Part shown: piece after piece, positions 8,820 through 18,126 of the stretch
Numbering within the stretch: the first letter of the stretch is position 1
Layout of the letters: every line of letters starts with the position of its first letter
Source of the DNA: Coleofasciculus sp040219735
GTDB taxonomy: Bacteria > Cyanobacteriota > Cyanobacteriia > Cyanobacteriales > Coleofasciculaceae
DNA length: 64,000 bases
Strand: one strand, 5' to 3'
Assembly: GCA_040219735.1 (NCBI GenBank)
Contig: JAVJRX010000020.1
Position numbers and translations under genes: made by a program
The notes under the pieces: model-generated
What the model was told of the DNA's origin: nothing
What the model saw: only the letters and a program-made list of their open reading frames with translations
The model's database searches: none

Positions 8820-8869
8820 AGGCACTTCCTTTTACTGAACCTGTAGCGAGATGAATCGGAGAAGTGCCT
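8820..8869 (-). promoter_or_regulatory. leader hairpin covering the rbp ribosome binding site
   Basis: In the minus-strand transcript the arms AGGCACTTC and GAAGTGCCT (9 perfect pairs) flank a loop of about 32 nt. The ribosome binding site AAAGGAAG overlaps the 3' arm, and the arm ends two bases before the ATG at 8818. Closing the helix would hide the site. Being so close to the start of a cold-type gene, it is a candidate temperature- or protein-responsive switch. Confidence 0.6.
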
Positions 8870-9002
8870 GCGGACAAAATCGAAATCGAAAAAATCGAAA
8901 CAAGCTTACTTACCGAAAATCAACCGTATCTACTCTAGCATTGATGGGGGGAGTTTGGCAAGATATTTAACTTGTCTGGATCATCTCCCCCCAATCTACC
9001 CC

Positions 9003-10033
9003 TTATCCCTTATCTTCCTGTTGTGCGACTTGCTGCTTCACCTGACTCACACTATCCGGATTCAGGGAAATCGAATCAATTCCCGCTTCGACTAAAAACG
9101 CGGCAAAATCCGGATGATCGCTGGGTGCTTGTCCACAAATACCCACCTTGCGATCGCACTGATGCGCGGTTTTAATCAGTCGCAGGATCATTTTCTTGAG
9201 CGCCAGATTGCGTTCGTCAAATAGATGGGACAGATCTCCAGAATCTCGATCCACCCCTAAAACTAACTGAGTCAGGTCATTACTACCAATGGAGAAGCCA
9301 TCAAAGCGTTCAGAAAACTCCTCCGCTAACTCCACATTAGAGGGAATTTCGCACATCACATAAACTTCTAACTCATTTTCCCCCCGCTTGAGTCCATTTT
9401 CTGCCAAGACGTGGAGAACCTTATCCGCCTCATCCAGGGTGCGACAGAATGGAATCATGATAATCACATTATTAAAGCCGATTTCTTCTCGTACCCGTTT
9501 CAAGGCGCGACATTCCAAGGCAAACCCTTCCCGGTAGCGATCGCTATAATACCGAGATGCGCCCCGGAACCCCAGCATGGGGTTGGCTTCCTTTGGTTCA
9601 AATTGAATCTGTTGGCGTGCATCTTCATCCTCTAACTCATCCCAATGAATCAACGCCATGGGATGAATTTTAATCACATTATTGATAATAAACTCCATCC
9701 GTGCCAACCCAATGCCTTCACAGGGTAATCGCCACCAGCGAAACGCTGCATCCGGACTGGCAACATTCATCATAATTTGGGTTTTGGTTTGGGGAATTTC
9801 TTCCAAGTTGAGTTCCGATTCCTCATACTCTAATATTCCCTGATAAATCAAACCGCGATCGCATCCCCTATACTCAGTCCAGAAATGATTTCTTTGCCCT
9901 TTTCCTTGAGGCTATAGGTTTTTAATGATCCGGCTTCTAAGCCATCAGGTACACGAACCCCTTCATCTTTTAGGCTACGAATCATTTCACCTAATGAAGC
10001 ATTCTTCCCCCCGACTATTGACACATCAAATGA
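9003..10033 (-). pseudogene. ppsA: phosphoenolpyruvate synthase, decayed by internal deletions
   Basis: Residual PEP synthase (pyruvate, water dikinase). The C-terminal PEP/pyruvate domain is intact as a 282-codon frame (9003-9851): GIGLARMEFIINN, LGFRGASRYYSDRY, GSNDLTQLVLGVDRDSG and the catalytic-Cys motif GICGQAPSDH. Upstream, 9852-10033 in another frame still reads the extreme N-terminus (VSIVGGKNASLGEMI, then GVRVPDG), followed at once by the linker to the phosphohistidine domain (KEKGKEIISGLSIGDAIA) and a stop. Most of the ATP-grasp domain and the swivelling His domain are gone. The second break falls at a GCGATCGC site. Usual length is about 800 residues. It cannot catalyse the full reaction. 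Confidence 0.85.
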
Positions 10034-10276
10034 CTAAGCTATATCCCTCAGACTTTTACCAGATGACACTGTACCGGAAAATTCCAGATGTAGCAGAAGG
10101 CTCCAGGGCATAAGGCAGAAGGCTTCAAGGAAAAAGTACCCTAGGGCTAAAGGGGGTTACTTCGTCGAATTTGGTATCATTCTTTATTTTTTGAGATGAA
10201 GGAAGTGATAATCTAGATAGTGGCTACAATCTCACTTTCTTACCCCAGCGATCTCTCACGCTTGGGTTTTCCTGAG

Positions 10277-13200
10277 TCAGCCGATTGTCTTGGGTTCACT
10301 TTGGTTTTGTGCCAGAACAGCCACAGCTCGAACTAACTGCTCTGGCTCAAGGGGCTTGGAAACGTACCGTTGATAGCCACTGCTGAAGGCACGCTGCTGA
10401 TCTTCAAGTCTGGCATAAGCCGTCAGTGCGATCGCGGGAATTTGTCCCCCTTTTTCGGCTGGTAAAACACGAATCTGTTCAAGCAGGGTATAACCATCCA
10501 CATCCGGCATCCCGATATCACTAATTAACACATCCGGTTGAAAGGATTTCAAATTGGCGATCACTTGGGACGCACAGGCAACAGTCAAGACTTCTGCACC
10601 ATACTCCGTGAGCAATACTGTTAATAGCTCACAGGCATCAGGTTCATCATCAACAGCGAGGACTCGAATTCCGGTCAGATCGAGTTCGGGTTGGCGCAAC
10701 TTTTTGATCGGCTTGATTTGCGGTTGAGCATTCAACAGTGGCAACCTTACCGTAAAGGTGGCTCCGAACCCTTCACCGGGACTGTCTGCCGTGATCATGC
10801 CGCCGTGAGCCTCAACTAACTGGCGGACAATCGTTAATCCTAGCCCCAATCCTCCATACTTGCGAGTAATCGAGGCATCTTCCTGCCGGAACGATTCAAA
10901 GATGTAGGGGAGAAAGTCAGGGTTGATGCCTTTACCCGTGTCCCTCAGCGTAATTTCTCCTTGATTGTCAACTCGTTTGAGCCAGATCTCTACTCGTCCA
11001 CCATTGGGAGTGAATTTGATGGCGTTGGACAGCAAGTTCCAGACAATTTGCTGCAGTCGGGCGGCATCACCAGACACTTGTCCAATGTTGGGTAATGCGC
11101 TATGAAGTGAGATGGATTTAGCCACGGCTGTCGTCCGCACCGTATCAATCGCCGCTTCAATCACAGAGGATAGATTGACGGAGGTCATATCCAGGCTAAG
11201 TTTGCCACGCAGAATTTTGGCGATATCCAGCAGGTCATCAATCAGTTGAATCTGTAAATTGGCATTCCGTTCAATGGTGGCGAGGGCTTCGGCAGTTTTG
11301 GCTTCGTCAAATTTACGAATTTGTAACAACTTTGTCCAACCCAGGATGGGGTTCAGGGGTGTTCGCAACTCGTGGGAAAGGATAGCCAGAAATTCATCTT
11401 TGATACGGTTGGCACGTTCGGCGGCTTCTCGTGCGGCTTGTTCTTGCTCAAGGAGTTGTTCTCGTTGGGCTTCGACTTGTTTTTGCTTAGTGATATCTAA
11501 CACCGTGCCAATGAAGCGTCGCGGATTTCCGGCGGGATCAAAATAAACTTGCCCTTTTGCCTTAATCCAGCGTTCAATACCATCCTGAATGCCAATGGTG
11601 CGATATTCCACATCATAGTCACCGCCGTTGGCTGGGTTAACAGACCCCTGTATTACCTGTTCCACTCGTTGGCGATCATCGGGATGTAGTCCCTCAAAAA
11701 ATGTCTCAATGCTGATTTTGGCTTCGGGGGGTAAACCAAACATGGCTTTGCAACCTGCATCCCAAGTTAGCTGATTGGTGGTCAGATTCCAATCCCACGT
11801 TCCCAACTGGGCGGACTCGATCGCTAGGCGAAGGCGGTCTTCACTCTCTTTGAGGGCGGTTTCTGCTTGCTTGCGATCGCTGATATCACTCACTACTCCC
11901 ACTAGACGTAGTGGTGTTCCATCCAACGCTACATCGAGTTGCCCACTCAGTTCAATCCACCGCCACTGACCATCATTGCGCCGCCGAATGCGACAGATCA
12001 AATGAAAGAGGTTGTTGCTTTTGATTCCCTCAGCTAAAGCCCATTCAAAAGTCTCGCGGTCTTCTGGATGAATCACGCTTTCCATAAACTCAGCTTTGCC
12101 CAGGGTCTCGTCTTCGAGAGTGTGACCGAAAATTTGGTACGTCTGGGGGTTCTCCCAGATGGCATAGTCAGTCTGGATATCCCACTCGAAGACGCCGAGT
12201 TTGGCAGCACTTGTGGCTATGTCAAGACGCTGTTGTCGTTGGTGTAATGCTTCTTCTGTCTGTTTGCGTTCAGTAATATCGGTATTTGTGCCAAACCAGC
12301 AGGAAATATTTCCGGTTTCGTCTCGGATTGGCAAGGCGCGAGACAAAAACCAGCGATACTGTCCATCTTTACCGCTTAAGGGGAAGGTATCCTCCCAGGT
12401 TTCCCCGATTTCAATACAGTTACGAAACTTTTTTACCACCCCCTCAACATAGTCTGGGTGATGCAGGTTCTGCCAGCCCCAGCCCTGCATCTGTTCTAAT
12501 GTTGTCCCGGTATAATCAAACCAGCGTTGGTTGTACCAGAAGATCCAGCCGTTCTCATCTGCCATCCAAGCCAATTGAGAAATGTTATCTGCCAGAGTGC
12601 GGAAGCGTTTTTCACTCTCTTTGAGAGCTTCTTGTGCTTGTTTACGCTCACTGATATCCTTGAACAGGAGGGCGACTTGTCGTTTTTCTGGCTCTCCAAT
12701 GGGAAAGGCATAAACATCAAACCAGCGATTCATCGATTCAGAGCCATTCTCAAAGCGAACGGGTTCACCGGTTAGAGCCACTGTGCCGTAAATCTCAAAC
12801 CAATGGTCTTCGTGATTGGGAATCAGTTGACGTACCGTTTTACCCTCTACCTGTTCAAGTCCCGTTTGTTTCTCGAACATGGAATTGACTTCTAGGAAGC
12901 GGTAATCGACTGGTCTACCATTTTCATCGAACAGCATTTTGATGACGCAAAAGCCTTCATCGATGGATTCAAACAGTGTGCGATAGCGTTCCTCCGAGCG
13001 GCGCAGGGTTTCTTCTGCAAGTTTGCGATCGCTAATATCAGTCAGGACGCCGGGAAAGGTAATCGCATTGCCGTTTACGTCGTATTCTACCTGTCCCCGG
13101 GCGATGACCCATCGCTGTTTTCCGTCAGCATCGCGGATGCGGTACTCAGCCTCATAGTTTTCTCCGGTTGCGATCGCGCGTTCAATTCCGGCGGTGACTT

Positions 13201-13426
13201 GAGGACGATCTTCGGGATGAATGGCGCTCAGAAATTGATCGACTGGCAATCCTGCGGTAGCCTTGTCTGGGTCAACCCCGAACAGGTGCGCGAAGTTGCG
13301 ATCACTAATCACCAGATCCTTGACGATATTCCAGCACCAAGTGTAGATCGAACCGGCTGCTAAAGCGGCTTCTATTGGAATATGGGCTTCTTGCAGAGCT
13401 TCTTCTGCTTGTTTGCGATCGCTCAT
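10277..13426 (-). CDS. hybrid sensor histidine kinase with five PAS domains and a receiver
   Basis: A 1049-residue cytosolic hybrid kinase with no membrane segment. Five PAS domains follow each other, each ending in the usual D(I/V)(S/T)(E/D)RK linker (about residues 15-140, 145-270, 273-395, 398-530, 533-660). Then come the HisKA box SHELRTPLNP with the phospho-acceptor His near residue 685, the HATPase motifs (NLLSNAIKFTP, DTGKGI, GGLGLGLTIV) and a C-terminal receiver (VDDEPDA, phospho-acceptor Asp in SDIGMPD near 970, conserved KP). The start falls within a PAS-end linker (MSDRKQAEEAL), and an interrupted PAS remnant lies upstream. The signal and partner regulator are unknown. Confidence 0.9.
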   Translation of the reverse strand: MSDRKQAEEALQEAHIPIEAALAAGSIYTWCWNIVKDLVISDRNFAHLFGVDPDKATAGLPVDQFLSAIHPEDRPQVTAGIERAIATGENYEAEYRIRDADGKQRWVIARGQVEYDVNGNAITFPGVLTDISDRKLAEETLRRSEERYRTLFESIDEGFCVIKMLFDENGRPVDYRFLEVNSMFEKQTGLEQVEGKTVRQLIPNHEDHWFEIYGTVALTGEPVRFENGSESMNRWFDVYAFPIGEPEKRQVALLFKDISERKQAQEALKESEKRFRTLADNISQLAWMADENGWIFWYNQRWFDYTGTTLEQMQGWGWQNLHHPDYVEGVVKKFRNCIEIGETWEDTFPLSGKDGQYRWFLSRALPIRDETGNISCWFGTNTDITERKQTEEALHQRQQRLDIATSAAKLGVFEWDIQTDYAIWENPQTYQIFGHTLEDETLGKAEFMESVIHPEDRETFEWALAEGIKSNNLFHLICRIRRRNDGQWRWIELSGQLDVALDGTPLRLVGVVSDISDRKQAETALKESEDRLRLAIESAQLGTWDWNLTTNQLTWDAGCKAMFGLPPEAKISIETFFEGLHPDDRQRVEQVIQGSVNPANGGDYDVEYRTIGIQDGIERWIKAKGQVYFDPAGNPRRFIGTVLDITKQKQVEAQREQLLEQEQAAREAAERANRIKDEFLAILSHELRTPLNPILGWTKLLQIRKFDEAKTAEALATIERNANLQIQLIDDLLDIAKILRGKLSLDMTSVNLSSVIEAAIDTVRTTAVAKSISLHSALPNIGQVSGDAARLQQIVWNLLSNAIKFTPNGGRVEIWLKRVDNQGEITLRDTGKGINPDFLPYIFESFRQEDASITRKYGGLGLGLTIVRQLVEAHGGMITADSPGEGFGATFTVRLPLLNAQPQIKPIKKLRQPELDLTGIRVLAVDDEPDACELLTVLLTEYGAEVLTVACASQVIANLKSFQPDVLISDIGMPDVDGYTLLEQIRVLPAEKGGQIPAIALTAYARLEDQQRAFSSGYQRYVSKPLEPEQLVRAVAVLAQNQSEPKTIG

Positions 13427-13560
13427 ATCAATGACTGAACCGATATATCCTTTAACCTCCTCTCCCAGCCCCAGTTCCTCTGCTTCGGTTTGCCCTCAAT
13501 TTCTACATTCAACAGAGGTTATCCCCTTTCTCGGATGGGGTGCAGAAGCTGTTCGGCAGT
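13427..13560 (-). pseudogene. remnant of a further N-terminal PAS domain of the hybrid kinase
   Basis: Upstream of the kinase start the same frame reads EELGLGEEVKGYIGSVIDM, the typical end of a PAS domain, back to a stop near 13499. Before it, in another frame, LADTAEQLLHPIRERG-stop-PLLNVEIEGKPKQR looks like the middle of a PAS domain. The kinase therefore seems to have lost its original N-terminus through a frameshift and a stop. Confidence 0.5.
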
Positions 13561-14066
13561 ATCGGCTAGTTCTCATTGTAGTACAATAATATCAAGCCTT
13601 CTCTAGTACAATTGTTGGTTTTTTGCCAAACATCATCGGTAAAACCCGCCCCTACCGCCTTGCTCCGGAAGCGCTCTCAACCCAAAGCTTTTCCAACAAC
13701 TAAACTTTTGTAACGGGATCTTCCCAATTTAGCGGCAAATTGGGGCGGTTTTGTTTACAAATATTGATGTAAATGTAAAGATTTAATTATATCTATTGAG
13801 CATTATGAAATTCAAGTAACCTAATGTATATAAAAAAAGCTCGTGCAAGATCTAAAGCTGAAATTTTTCCGAAAAATCTGTGACATTAATCACAACGAAG
13901 CGTTTTAAAAATCACATCCTTTAAAGGAAACTATCACAGAATCCCGTGAGAATAATCACTATTTTTTAGGGATTAAATTACAGGAATTCCCCTAAAAATG
14001 AGAGATCATTTAACTATAACTTGGTTTATGGTCTAGATTGAGTTGAGAGTAAGCGGGGAACTAACC
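13561..14066. other. intergenic region between the hybrid kinase and the EF-hand-like gene (divergent)
   Basis: AT-rich. A hairpin at 13723-13744 has arms CCCAATTT and AAATTGGG. The rest (13760-14040) probably holds the promoter and leader of the plus-strand gene. No confident boxes were found. Confidence 0.35.
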
Positions 14067-14330
14067 ATGAAACTATTTGCCAATTATACGGTCAGCGAAG
14101 GAGACATAGAGCTTCTGTTAAAAGAAACAGATAACGATGGGGATGTATCCTTCGAGGAGTGGGATGCAGATGTCTTATCCCATGACTGGGAGGTGGATGC
14201 TTTTATCGAGGAATGGGATGCAGATTATCCAGTAAATGATAACAATAGGGAGATCTGGTTTAATGACTGGAAGGAGTTTGAGACAAACTTAGACGACCTG
14301 CTAATTGACTGTCGCGAATGGGAACTATAA
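14067..14330 (+). CDS. small acidic protein with an EF-hand-like loop
   Basis: An 87-residue, strongly acidic, tryptophan-rich protein. Residues 22-33 read DNDGDVSFEEWD, which fits the 12-residue EF-hand Ca-binding loop (D at positions 1, 3 and 5, hydrophobic at 8, acidic at 12), except that Val replaces the usual Gly at position 6. The phrase EEWDAD occurs twice (about residues 30 and 49). I chose the ATG at 14067 rather than an upstream TTG at 14043. It stands alone with large flanking gaps. Ca binding is inference; no known family name is assigned. Confidence 0.6.
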   Translation: MKLFANYTVSEGDIELLLKETDNDGDVSFEEWDADVLSHDWEVDAFIEEWDADYPVNDNNREIWFNDWKEFETNLDDLLIDCREWEL

Positions 14331-14703
14331 GCTATCTCTAAAATCCAACAGCTTCCCATTGATTTTTGTCTCTGACTTGATGAACCCAATTACCCAATTT
14401 ATTAGGGGCATTACCCTGAACTCAATTCCTAATAATTAACAGCTTCTTGCCGTTAATCTTAATTCCTTAATACCGTAAAGAACCCTACCTTCATTTTACA
14501 GGTTAGGGGAGGGCGGGTTGGGCAAATAGATTTATAAAACACAATTAAGCGCCTCTCACCCGCCCCGAAAAGCTCCTAAATACTTGTTGTATATGCAGGA
14601 GCGCCATACATAAGCGCCATACATATAGGAACAAGGTACTCGCGTCTGGACACTGGGGAGTTACCTCGCCATTTTTAATAGCAAAATCTCCGCTCAAACA
14701 GGG
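14331..14703. other. intergenic region, convergent genes
   Basis: Contains a small tandem duplication at about 14602-14632 (AGCGCCATACATA twice) and a GC-rich phrase (CACCCGCCCCG) near 14558. No gene and no clear terminator seen. Confidence 0.35.
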
Positions 14704-14910
14704 TTAGAGTGGAGTTCCAACCTTATAGGTTTCCCCTTGTACGCTTACCAAATCTCCTTCAACTAATTTACGTCCGCGCCGAGTTTCGATGATACCATTA
14801 ACGGTCACATCACCTTCTTGAATCATCAGTTTGGCTTCGCCACCTGTGGACGCGATACCTACCCACTTGAGGAACTGATCTAACTTAATGGTTTGGATGG
14901 AGCTGGTCAT
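14704..14910 (-). CDS. S4-domain RNA-binding protein (YbcJ-like)
   Basis: A 68-residue protein that is almost entirely one S4 RNA-binding domain: KLDQFLKWVGIASTGGEAKL, then IQEGDVTVNG and RRGRKLVEGDLVSV. Proteins of this size with the pattern (T/S)GGEAK...V.(V/L)NG...R.(R)KL..GD.V belong to the YbcJ/YaaA-like small S4 family, presumed to bind structured RNA. It lies 35 bp downstream of the msrB stop on the same strand and probably shares its transcript. Confidence 0.85.
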   Translation of the reverse strand: MTSSIQTIKLDQFLKWVGIASTGGEAKLMIQEGDVTVNGIIETRRGRKLVEGDLVSVQGETYKVGTPL

Positions 14911-14945
14911 GCCAAAATAGACAAATCGCTGATCTCGAAGTCAGG

Positions 14946-15392
14946 TTAGGCAGTTGCAGATTTATCAGTTTCCGCCTTAGATGCTGATTCTACCTGATCG
15001 GACTGGACAAAGTTTAGCGAGGCAGAATTTAGACAGTAACGCTGACCCGTTGGTGCTGGTCCATCATTAAATACATGACCTAAGTGAGCATCACAAGCTG
15101 CACAGAGGATCTCAGTACGACGCATCCACAAAGTATTATCCGCTTCATATTTGACGTTTTCTTCATCAATCGGTGCCCAAAAACTGGGCCACCCTGTCCC
15201 AGAATCATATTTGGTTTTGGATGTGAACAAAACATTGCCACAGCAGACACATTTATAGATTCCCGGCTGCTTGTTGTCGTGATACTCTCCGGTAAAGGCG
15301 CGTTCTGTTCCCTTCTGTCGGGTCACTTTGTATTGTTCTGGGGTAAGCTGTTGTTTCCAATCAGCGTCACTCTTTTGTACTTTCTGAATCAT
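14946..15392 (-). CDS. msrB: peptide-methionine (R)-S-oxide reductase MsrB
   Basis: A 148-residue MsrB that reduces the R epimer of methionine sulfoxide in proteins using thioredoxin-type reductants. Zinc cysteines are present as C48/C51 (KCVCCG) and C97/C100 (CAAC). The catalytic cysteine is C120 in RYCLNSASL. Core motifs GTGWPSF and HLGHVF are intact. The ORF begins with ATG and is of normal length. A short S4-domain gene follows closely. Confidence 0.95.
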   Translation of the reverse strand: MIQKVQKSDADWKQQLTPEQYKVTRQKGTERAFTGEYHDNKQPGIYKCVCCGNVLFTSKTKYDSGTGWPSFWAPIDEENVKYEADNTLWMRRTEILCAACDAHLGHVFNDGPAPTGQRYCLNSASLNFVQSDQVESASKAETDKSATA

Positions 15393-15688
15393 GGTTTCAG
15401 GTTCCTTAACTATGCGAATATCAGCTTAAATTCAAGGGGGTGTAGGGGGAGAGGAAGAATGGAGATTATCCTCTCTTGGCTCATCCTACCCAATCTAATC
15501 CTATCGTCACATCCTCCTGCCCATCTTGAGCTACACCGAAGAAAAACTAGCAAGTTGTGAGTCCAATGAAAACCCACAACTTAAATCTCTACTATTCTCT
15601 TCCTGCTTTCTCCACCGTGCTTAAAAGCAAATGCTGTTAACACTAAGATGGTGGCGTGGAAGAAGCGTTGAGCGGATAAGGGATGCGG

Positions 15689-15928
15689 CTAGGAAGGCAA
15701 ATTATTGCTCGCATAAGCATCCATCCTGTAAGCTGGGGTGCGATCGCTGTAATTTGTCTCGATCCCTGTGATCGACTCTGCTAGCTGCTCAAAGGACTCA
15801 CAACGCCAGTTGCGATCGTGGATTGGCTTGCTCTGTTCGCCTCGGAAGTAAGCCTGAGTCCCTAATACAGCAACGGCAACCCAACCCACGAAAAACAATG
15901 ACACTAAGATAAGCATTGGGCTAATCAT
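15689..15928 (-). CDS. small single-pass membrane protein, unknown function
   Basis: A 79-residue protein with one N-terminal hydrophobic helix (residues 2-26, SPMLILVSLFFVGWVAVAVLG) followed by AYFRGEQSKPIHDRNWRCESFEQLAESITG and a soluble tail. The composition and the strict motif-like RGEQ...HDRNW stretch look like a conserved cyanobacterial thylakoid or inner-membrane protein, but I cannot name it. The start ATG at 15928 is preceded by AAAGGGG in the transcript, a fair ribosome binding site. Confidence 0.65.
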   Translation of the reverse strand: MISPMLILVSLFFVGWVAVAVLGTQAYFRGEQSKPIHDRNWRCESFEQLAESITGIETNYSDRTPAYRMDAYASNNLPS

Positions 15929-16060
15929 AATCGTTCCCCTTTGTTTAGCAATTTTGTAAATTTATATTACTCATAATGTAACGGATTATTACAAAACGTA
16001 TCTGTGACTTGACTCTGGTGTAGGTGTGATGATAATCACTATCCCCAACCCATTTTTTCT

Positions 16061-17896
16061 ATGGCTGTGAATGAATTAACAACAGAAGTCTTAGTTGTCG
16101 GTGGTGGTACAGGTGGCACGAGTGCGGCAATCCAAGCGGCACGTCGAGGCGTCAAAACAATTCTAGTCAGTGAGTTTTCCTGGCTAGGAGGAATGCTGAC
16201 GACAGCCGGTGTCTGTGCGCCCGATGGCAATGAATTAGCCGCGTGGCAAACGGGGTTATGGGGCGCATTTTTGCGAGAACTTCAACAGCGACAGCCCGGA
16301 GGACTCGATCATGGGTGGGTGAGTTTGTTTACCTACCACCCTAGAATTGGCGCTCAAGTCTTTGCAGATTGGGTTCAAGCATTGCCTAACCTAAAGTGGA
16401 TTGCTGGACAAACGCCGTTAGCGGTATTGAAAGCAGGGGATTGTGTAACTGGGGTGCGATTTGCTGATGTTGTGATTAACGCCAAAGTCACCCTAGACGC
16501 CACGGAATTGGGAGATGTGCTGGAATTAGCCGAGATTCCCTATCGCTGGGGTTGGGAGTCGCGCACTCACTTTGGTGAACCGAGTGCGCCTGTTTCCTTC
16601 AATGACTTGACTCAACGCTATCCAGTTCAAGCACCAACCTGGGTTGTCATCCTCAAAGATTTTGGCACCGATACAGCCCCGGAAATTCCGCCCCCACCTC
16701 AATACAGCCCAGAACAGTTTGTCGGGGCGTTGGAAGGCTATGGGGTGGAATCCTTTCTCAATTACGGACGCTTACCTGGGGGACTGTTTATGCTGAATTG
16801 GCCCCAATATGGCAATGATTATGGTGAGGGAGTTGGGCGCTTAGTGGAATCGGATGCATCCCGACAGCAGTTTCTCCAGGAAGCCCTTTGGCACACTCAA
16901 GGCTTTGCTAGTTTTATTCAATCTCAACTGGGACGGCGTTATGGTTTAGCCGATAATAGTTTCCCAGAGGCGTCCCTCGGTGGTGGGGCTTACGCCCTAC
17001 ATCCTTACTATCGAGAAAGTCGGCGTCTGGTGGGAGTGGTGACGTTGAAAGAACAAGATATTTTACCGATAGTAGGGGGTCAAGTTGCGCCTTTGCCCGT
17101 CGATGCATCAGGGGCTTTTACCGGAATTGCTGTGGGCAATTATGCCAATGACCATCATTATCCTGGTTTTACCTTTCCCTTAGCCCCAAAATCGATCCGT
17201 TGGGGAGGACGTTGGACGGGAACACCGTTTACGATTCCTTATGGTTGCCTTTTACCTGTGTTAATGGATGGTTTATTGGTCTGTGATAAAGATACTTCTG
17301 TCTCTCACATTGCCAATGGTTCGACAAGGTTGCAACCTGTGGTGATGAATCTAGGTCAAGCCGCAGGAATGGCGGCTGCGCTGTGTGTGGAACTTGCCTG
17401 TCAACCGAGGGAGTTACCCATCCGGCGTATTCAAGAGGCATTGTTGGGCGATGCTATTGCCCCTGCGGCTATGATTCCCTTATTCAACAAATCCCTTGAT
17501 CATCCAGATTGGCAGTACTGGCAACGTTATTACTTGGATAATCCAGAAGAGTATCCCAGTTCTGGGATGGTTGAGGAGCCGGGGGAGCTTGTCGAGACGT
17601 TGCGGTGGAAGGTTTGGGAACATAGAAGCACAGGAGAATCTTCCCAATCACCAATCACCAATCACCAATCCCATGCCTTAATCTATTTCACTGGCATATT
17701 CCAACGCCGTGCTGACCAGGATTACATTATTACCCTGAGCGAACCTGAAAGTTATGGGGGTCAAATTTGGATGTTGATTACGACACAATCTGATGTTAAC
17801 CAGCAACTCCAGCATTATCCTCATCAGCAACAGCTACAAGGGTGGGGACGTTTTAATCCGGCGGGAAACTGGTTGCTGGTAAACAGTTTGCACTGA
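16061..17896 (+). CDS. FAD-dependent oxidoreductase
   Basis: A 611-residue flavoprotein of the FAD_oxidored (PF12831-like) type. The dinucleotide-binding motif LVVGGGTGGTSAAIQAARRG lies at residues ~11-30, followed by SWLGGMLTTAG. A late motif typical of the family is MNLGQAAGMAAAL (about 430). The substrate is unknown. A heptamer repeat tract (17644-17671) lies inside the gene and encodes the linker SPITNHQSHA. It separates the catalytic part from a C-terminal extension of about 70 residues. The ATG at 16061 is the first start and the stop is at 17896. Confidence 0.82.
   Translation: MAVNELTTEVLVVGGGTGGTSAAIQAARRGVKTILVSEFSWLGGMLTTAGVCAPDGNELAAWQTGLWGAFLRELQQRQPGGLDHGWVSLFTYHPRIGAQVFADWVQALPNLKWIAGQTPLAVLKAGDCVTGVRFADVVINAKVTLDATELGDVLELAEIPYRWGWESRTHFGEPSAPVSFNDLTQRYPVQAPTWVVILKDFGTDTAPEIPPPPQYSPEQFVGALEGYGVESFLNYGRLPGGLFMLNWPQYGNDYGEGVGRLVESDASRQQFLQEALWHTQGFASFIQSQLGRRYGLADNSFPEASLGGGAYALHPYYRESRRLVGVVTLKEQDILPIVGGQVAPLPVDASGAFTGIAVGNYANDHHYPGFTFPLAPKSIRWGGRWTGTPFTIPYGCLLPVLMDGLLVCDKDTSVSHIANGSTRLQPVVMNLGQAAGMAAALCVELACQPRELPIRRIQEALLGDAIAPAAMIPLFNKSLDHPDWQYWQRYYLDNPEEYPSSGMVEEPGELVETLRWKVWEHRSTGESSQSPITNHQSHALIYFTGIFQRRADQDYIITLSEPESYGGQIWMLITTQSDVNQQLQHYPHQQQLQGWGRFNPAGNWLLVNSLH
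17644..17671. repeat. four copies of heptamer CCAATCA inside the oxidoreductase gene
   Basis: Units CCAATCA, CCAATCA, CCAATCA, CCAATCC are exactly in tandem (28 bp). Since 7 is not a multiple of 3, the units are read in successive frames and still code. Gain or loss of one unit would shift the frame and change the C-terminal ~75 residues. Confidence 0.8.
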
Positions 17897-17967
17897 TCAG
17901 CAATCAGTCTCCAAACATGGATGGGTATAACCATTGGGTCAACTTAAGCGCCAAAAGCAGGGATTGT

Positions 17968-17991
17968 AGAGACGTAGCATGCTACGTCTCT
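17968..17991. repeat. 24-bp perfect palindrome
   Basis: AGAGACGTAGCA is followed directly by its reverse complement. The same core occurs at 40876-40913 and, with a 4-nt loop, at 60831-60850. It lies 72 bp after the oxidoreductase stop. Confidence 0.75.
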
Positions 17992-18126
17992 TAGCAATGT
18001 AAAGACACGATGCCAGAAGCGTCTGGGAACTGGAACAATTTGAAGACAAACTCGCTAGTGTACCATTAATCTTCACACAATCCACATTAACTCTGGCAGG
18101 AATTTTTCCTGAACCCTGAGTAAAAA

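Noticed and set aside
12201..12775. several ORFs opposite or out of frame with the hybrid kinase
   Set aside because: Shadows of PAS-coding sequence; the kinase frame has all conserved motifs.
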